Positions 63,302 through 64,000 of a stretch of DNA of 64,000 bases are shown in pieces; positions within the stretch are counted from its first letter, which is position 1; the number at the start of each line of letters is the position of its first letter. The position numbers and the translations under genes are program-made. A model generated the notes under the pieces. That model had not been told where the DNA came from, ran no database searches, and saw nothing but the letters and a program-made list of their open reading frames with translations. Source of the stretch: Paenibacillus pini JCM 16418 (GTDB taxonomy: Bacteria; Bacillota; Bacilli; Paenibacillales; Paenibacillaceae); contig NZ_BAVZ01000011.1 in the NCBI RefSeq assembly GCF_000576305.1, forward strand, positions 62,001 to 126,000. The letters run 5' to 3'.

Positions 63302-64000
63302 ATGAAAAATATTGATTTTAAGATCGTCAATTCTGATTGCTGTGCTTCAACAGAGTGCGGTAACGAATCTGAAGTGTTTGAGGAGAAAAATAAAGCCTCA
63401 AGTTCAAACCAAAGCAGCCTTCCTGTAGCAATTATCGGGGCTGGTCCAGTCGGATTAGCGGCTGCAGCTGAGCTCGTTTCTCGGAATCAAAGTTTTATCC
63501 TTCTGGAGGCTGGTCCCGCGGTTAGTCAACATATCCGTGAGTGGGGACATGTGCATTTGTTTTCACCATGGCAGTATAATGTCAACAAAGCCGCAGAATC
63601 ATTATTAAATAAATATGGGTGGAATACTCCCCCAGCCGATGAATTACCCTTGGGAAACGAAATTGTAACGCAGTACTTGGAGCCACTCGCCGAACTACCT
63701 GAGATCAAACCCTTTATCTTGTTGAATTCAAAGGTAATTGCCGTTAGCAAACAAGACACAGATAAAATGAAATCGGCAAATCGTGAGCAGCAGCCGTTCG
63801 TACTTTATGTTGAATCCGAGGGAAAGACTAAACGCATTGTTGCAAGAGCAGTTATTGATGCATCGGGTACTTGGAGCAATCCTAATCCTTTGTATGCTAG
63901 TGGGGTCTGGACGAAAGAAGAGCGAGCTTTGAAAGAGCATATATTCTATGGCATTCCAGAAATTAATAAGGAAAATCAATTGAAATACAAAGGGAAACGC
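63302..64000 (+). CDS. FAD/NAD(P)-binding flavoprotein of an ars operon, 3'-truncated by the window edge
   Basis: The first 233 codons of a gene that remains open at base 64000. After a ~40-residue N-terminal extension with CCASTEC cysteines, the FAD motif is PVAIIGAGPVGLAAAAELV, followed by LLEAGPAVSQHIREWGHVHL and the late VIDASGTWSNPNPLYASG typical of flavin monooxygenase-like proteins. GAAGGAG precedes the ATG. NAD(P)-binding flavoproteins of this type (ArsO-like) recur in ars operons, but their reaction is not established. The ArsR operator upstream links it to arsenic response; other ars genes may follow outside the window. Confidence 0.88.
   Translation, partial: MKNIDFKIVNSDCCASTECGNESEVFEEKNKASSSNQSSLPVAIIGAGPVGLAAAAELVSRNQSFILLEAGPAVSQHIREWGHVHLFSPWQYNVNKAAESLLNKYGWNTPPADELPLGNEIVTQYLEPLAELPEIKPFILLNSKVIAVSKQDTDKMKSANREQQPFVLYVESEGKTKRIVARAVIDASGTWSNPNPLYASGVWTKEERALKEHIFYGIPEINKENQLKYKGKR

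Noticed and set aside
1..64000. CRISPR arrays, tRNA or rRNA genes, insertion sequences, prophage
   Set aside because: No regularly spaced repeats, transposase or integrase motifs, tRNA cloverleaf or rRNA sequence were recognised by eye.

Overview
The window looks like the chromosome of an endospore-forming Firmicute of the Paenibacillus/Bacillus type. Base composition is AT-rich, ribosome binding sites are strong (AGGAGG type), and there is a tricistronic-type spore germinant receptor locus behind a forespore sigma-G promoter. Other typical contents are a zwf-tal-gnd block, malate:quinone oxidoreductase, a BirA-type biotin operator, Fur boxes, a secreted LPMO and a GH18 chitinase. I saw no rRNA, tRNA, insertion sequence, prophage or CRISPR array.

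Layout. 1-3760: end of an SDR gene, a small acidic protein, a secreted protein, a VanZ-like protein and a LysR regulator. 3881-7632: oxidative pentose phosphate genes zwf (frameshifted), tal and gnd, divergent from the LysR gene. 7845-8648: two small genes. 8915-17211: a BirA operator followed by a tightly coupled operon of bioY, acyl-CoA ligase, thiolase-like protein, two hotdog dehydratase subunits, ketoreductase, EcfA-EcfA-EcfT and a FabK/nitronate-monooxygenase-like flavoprotein. 17312-19206: a catalase and a secreted protein. 19416-23464: the germinant receptor operon (A, C, small D, B) on the minus strand. 23530-26467: a palindrome-controlled two-gene operon and mqo. 26665-37394: chitin-related genes (AA10 LPMO, GH18 chitinase, GH3 NagZ-like) mixed with hydrolases and hypothetical proteins; 33694-36394 is clearly more GC-rich. 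39374-54704: a staphyloferrin-B-like siderophore locus with three NIS synthetases, an exporter, SbnA, SbnB, SbnH, a SirABC-like importer lacking an ATPase and a Btr-like regulator, under three Fur boxes. 54875-58438: cytochrome P450, manganese catalase and a nucleoside-diphosphate-sugar-epimerase-like protein. 58764-62586: multicopper oxidase with a two-component system. 62855-64000: an ArsR-controlled operon whose second gene, a flavoprotein, runs off the end.

How the genes work together. The most interesting unit is the 8.3-kb operon behind the BirA operator. It joins biotin uptake (BioY plus its own ECF energising module) to a full set of fatty-acid-elongation activities: ligase, condensing enzyme, ketoreductase, dehydratase pair and possible enoyl reductase. 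I infer that it supplies pimeloyl thioester, the biotin precursor, by an elongation route different from BioC/BioH, BioI or BioW. The thiolase-like protein lacks the second catalytic cysteine of the family.

Quality note. Nine otherwise intact genes (zwf, bioY, germinant receptor C subunit, chitinase, one NIS synthetase twice, exporter, sbnB, a second NIS synthetase) are split by small indels. Most are best explained by one missing base, often in a run of G. This pattern fits uncorrected sequencing indels better than gene decay, so the genes are marked as disrupted in this sequence but are probably functional in the organism.
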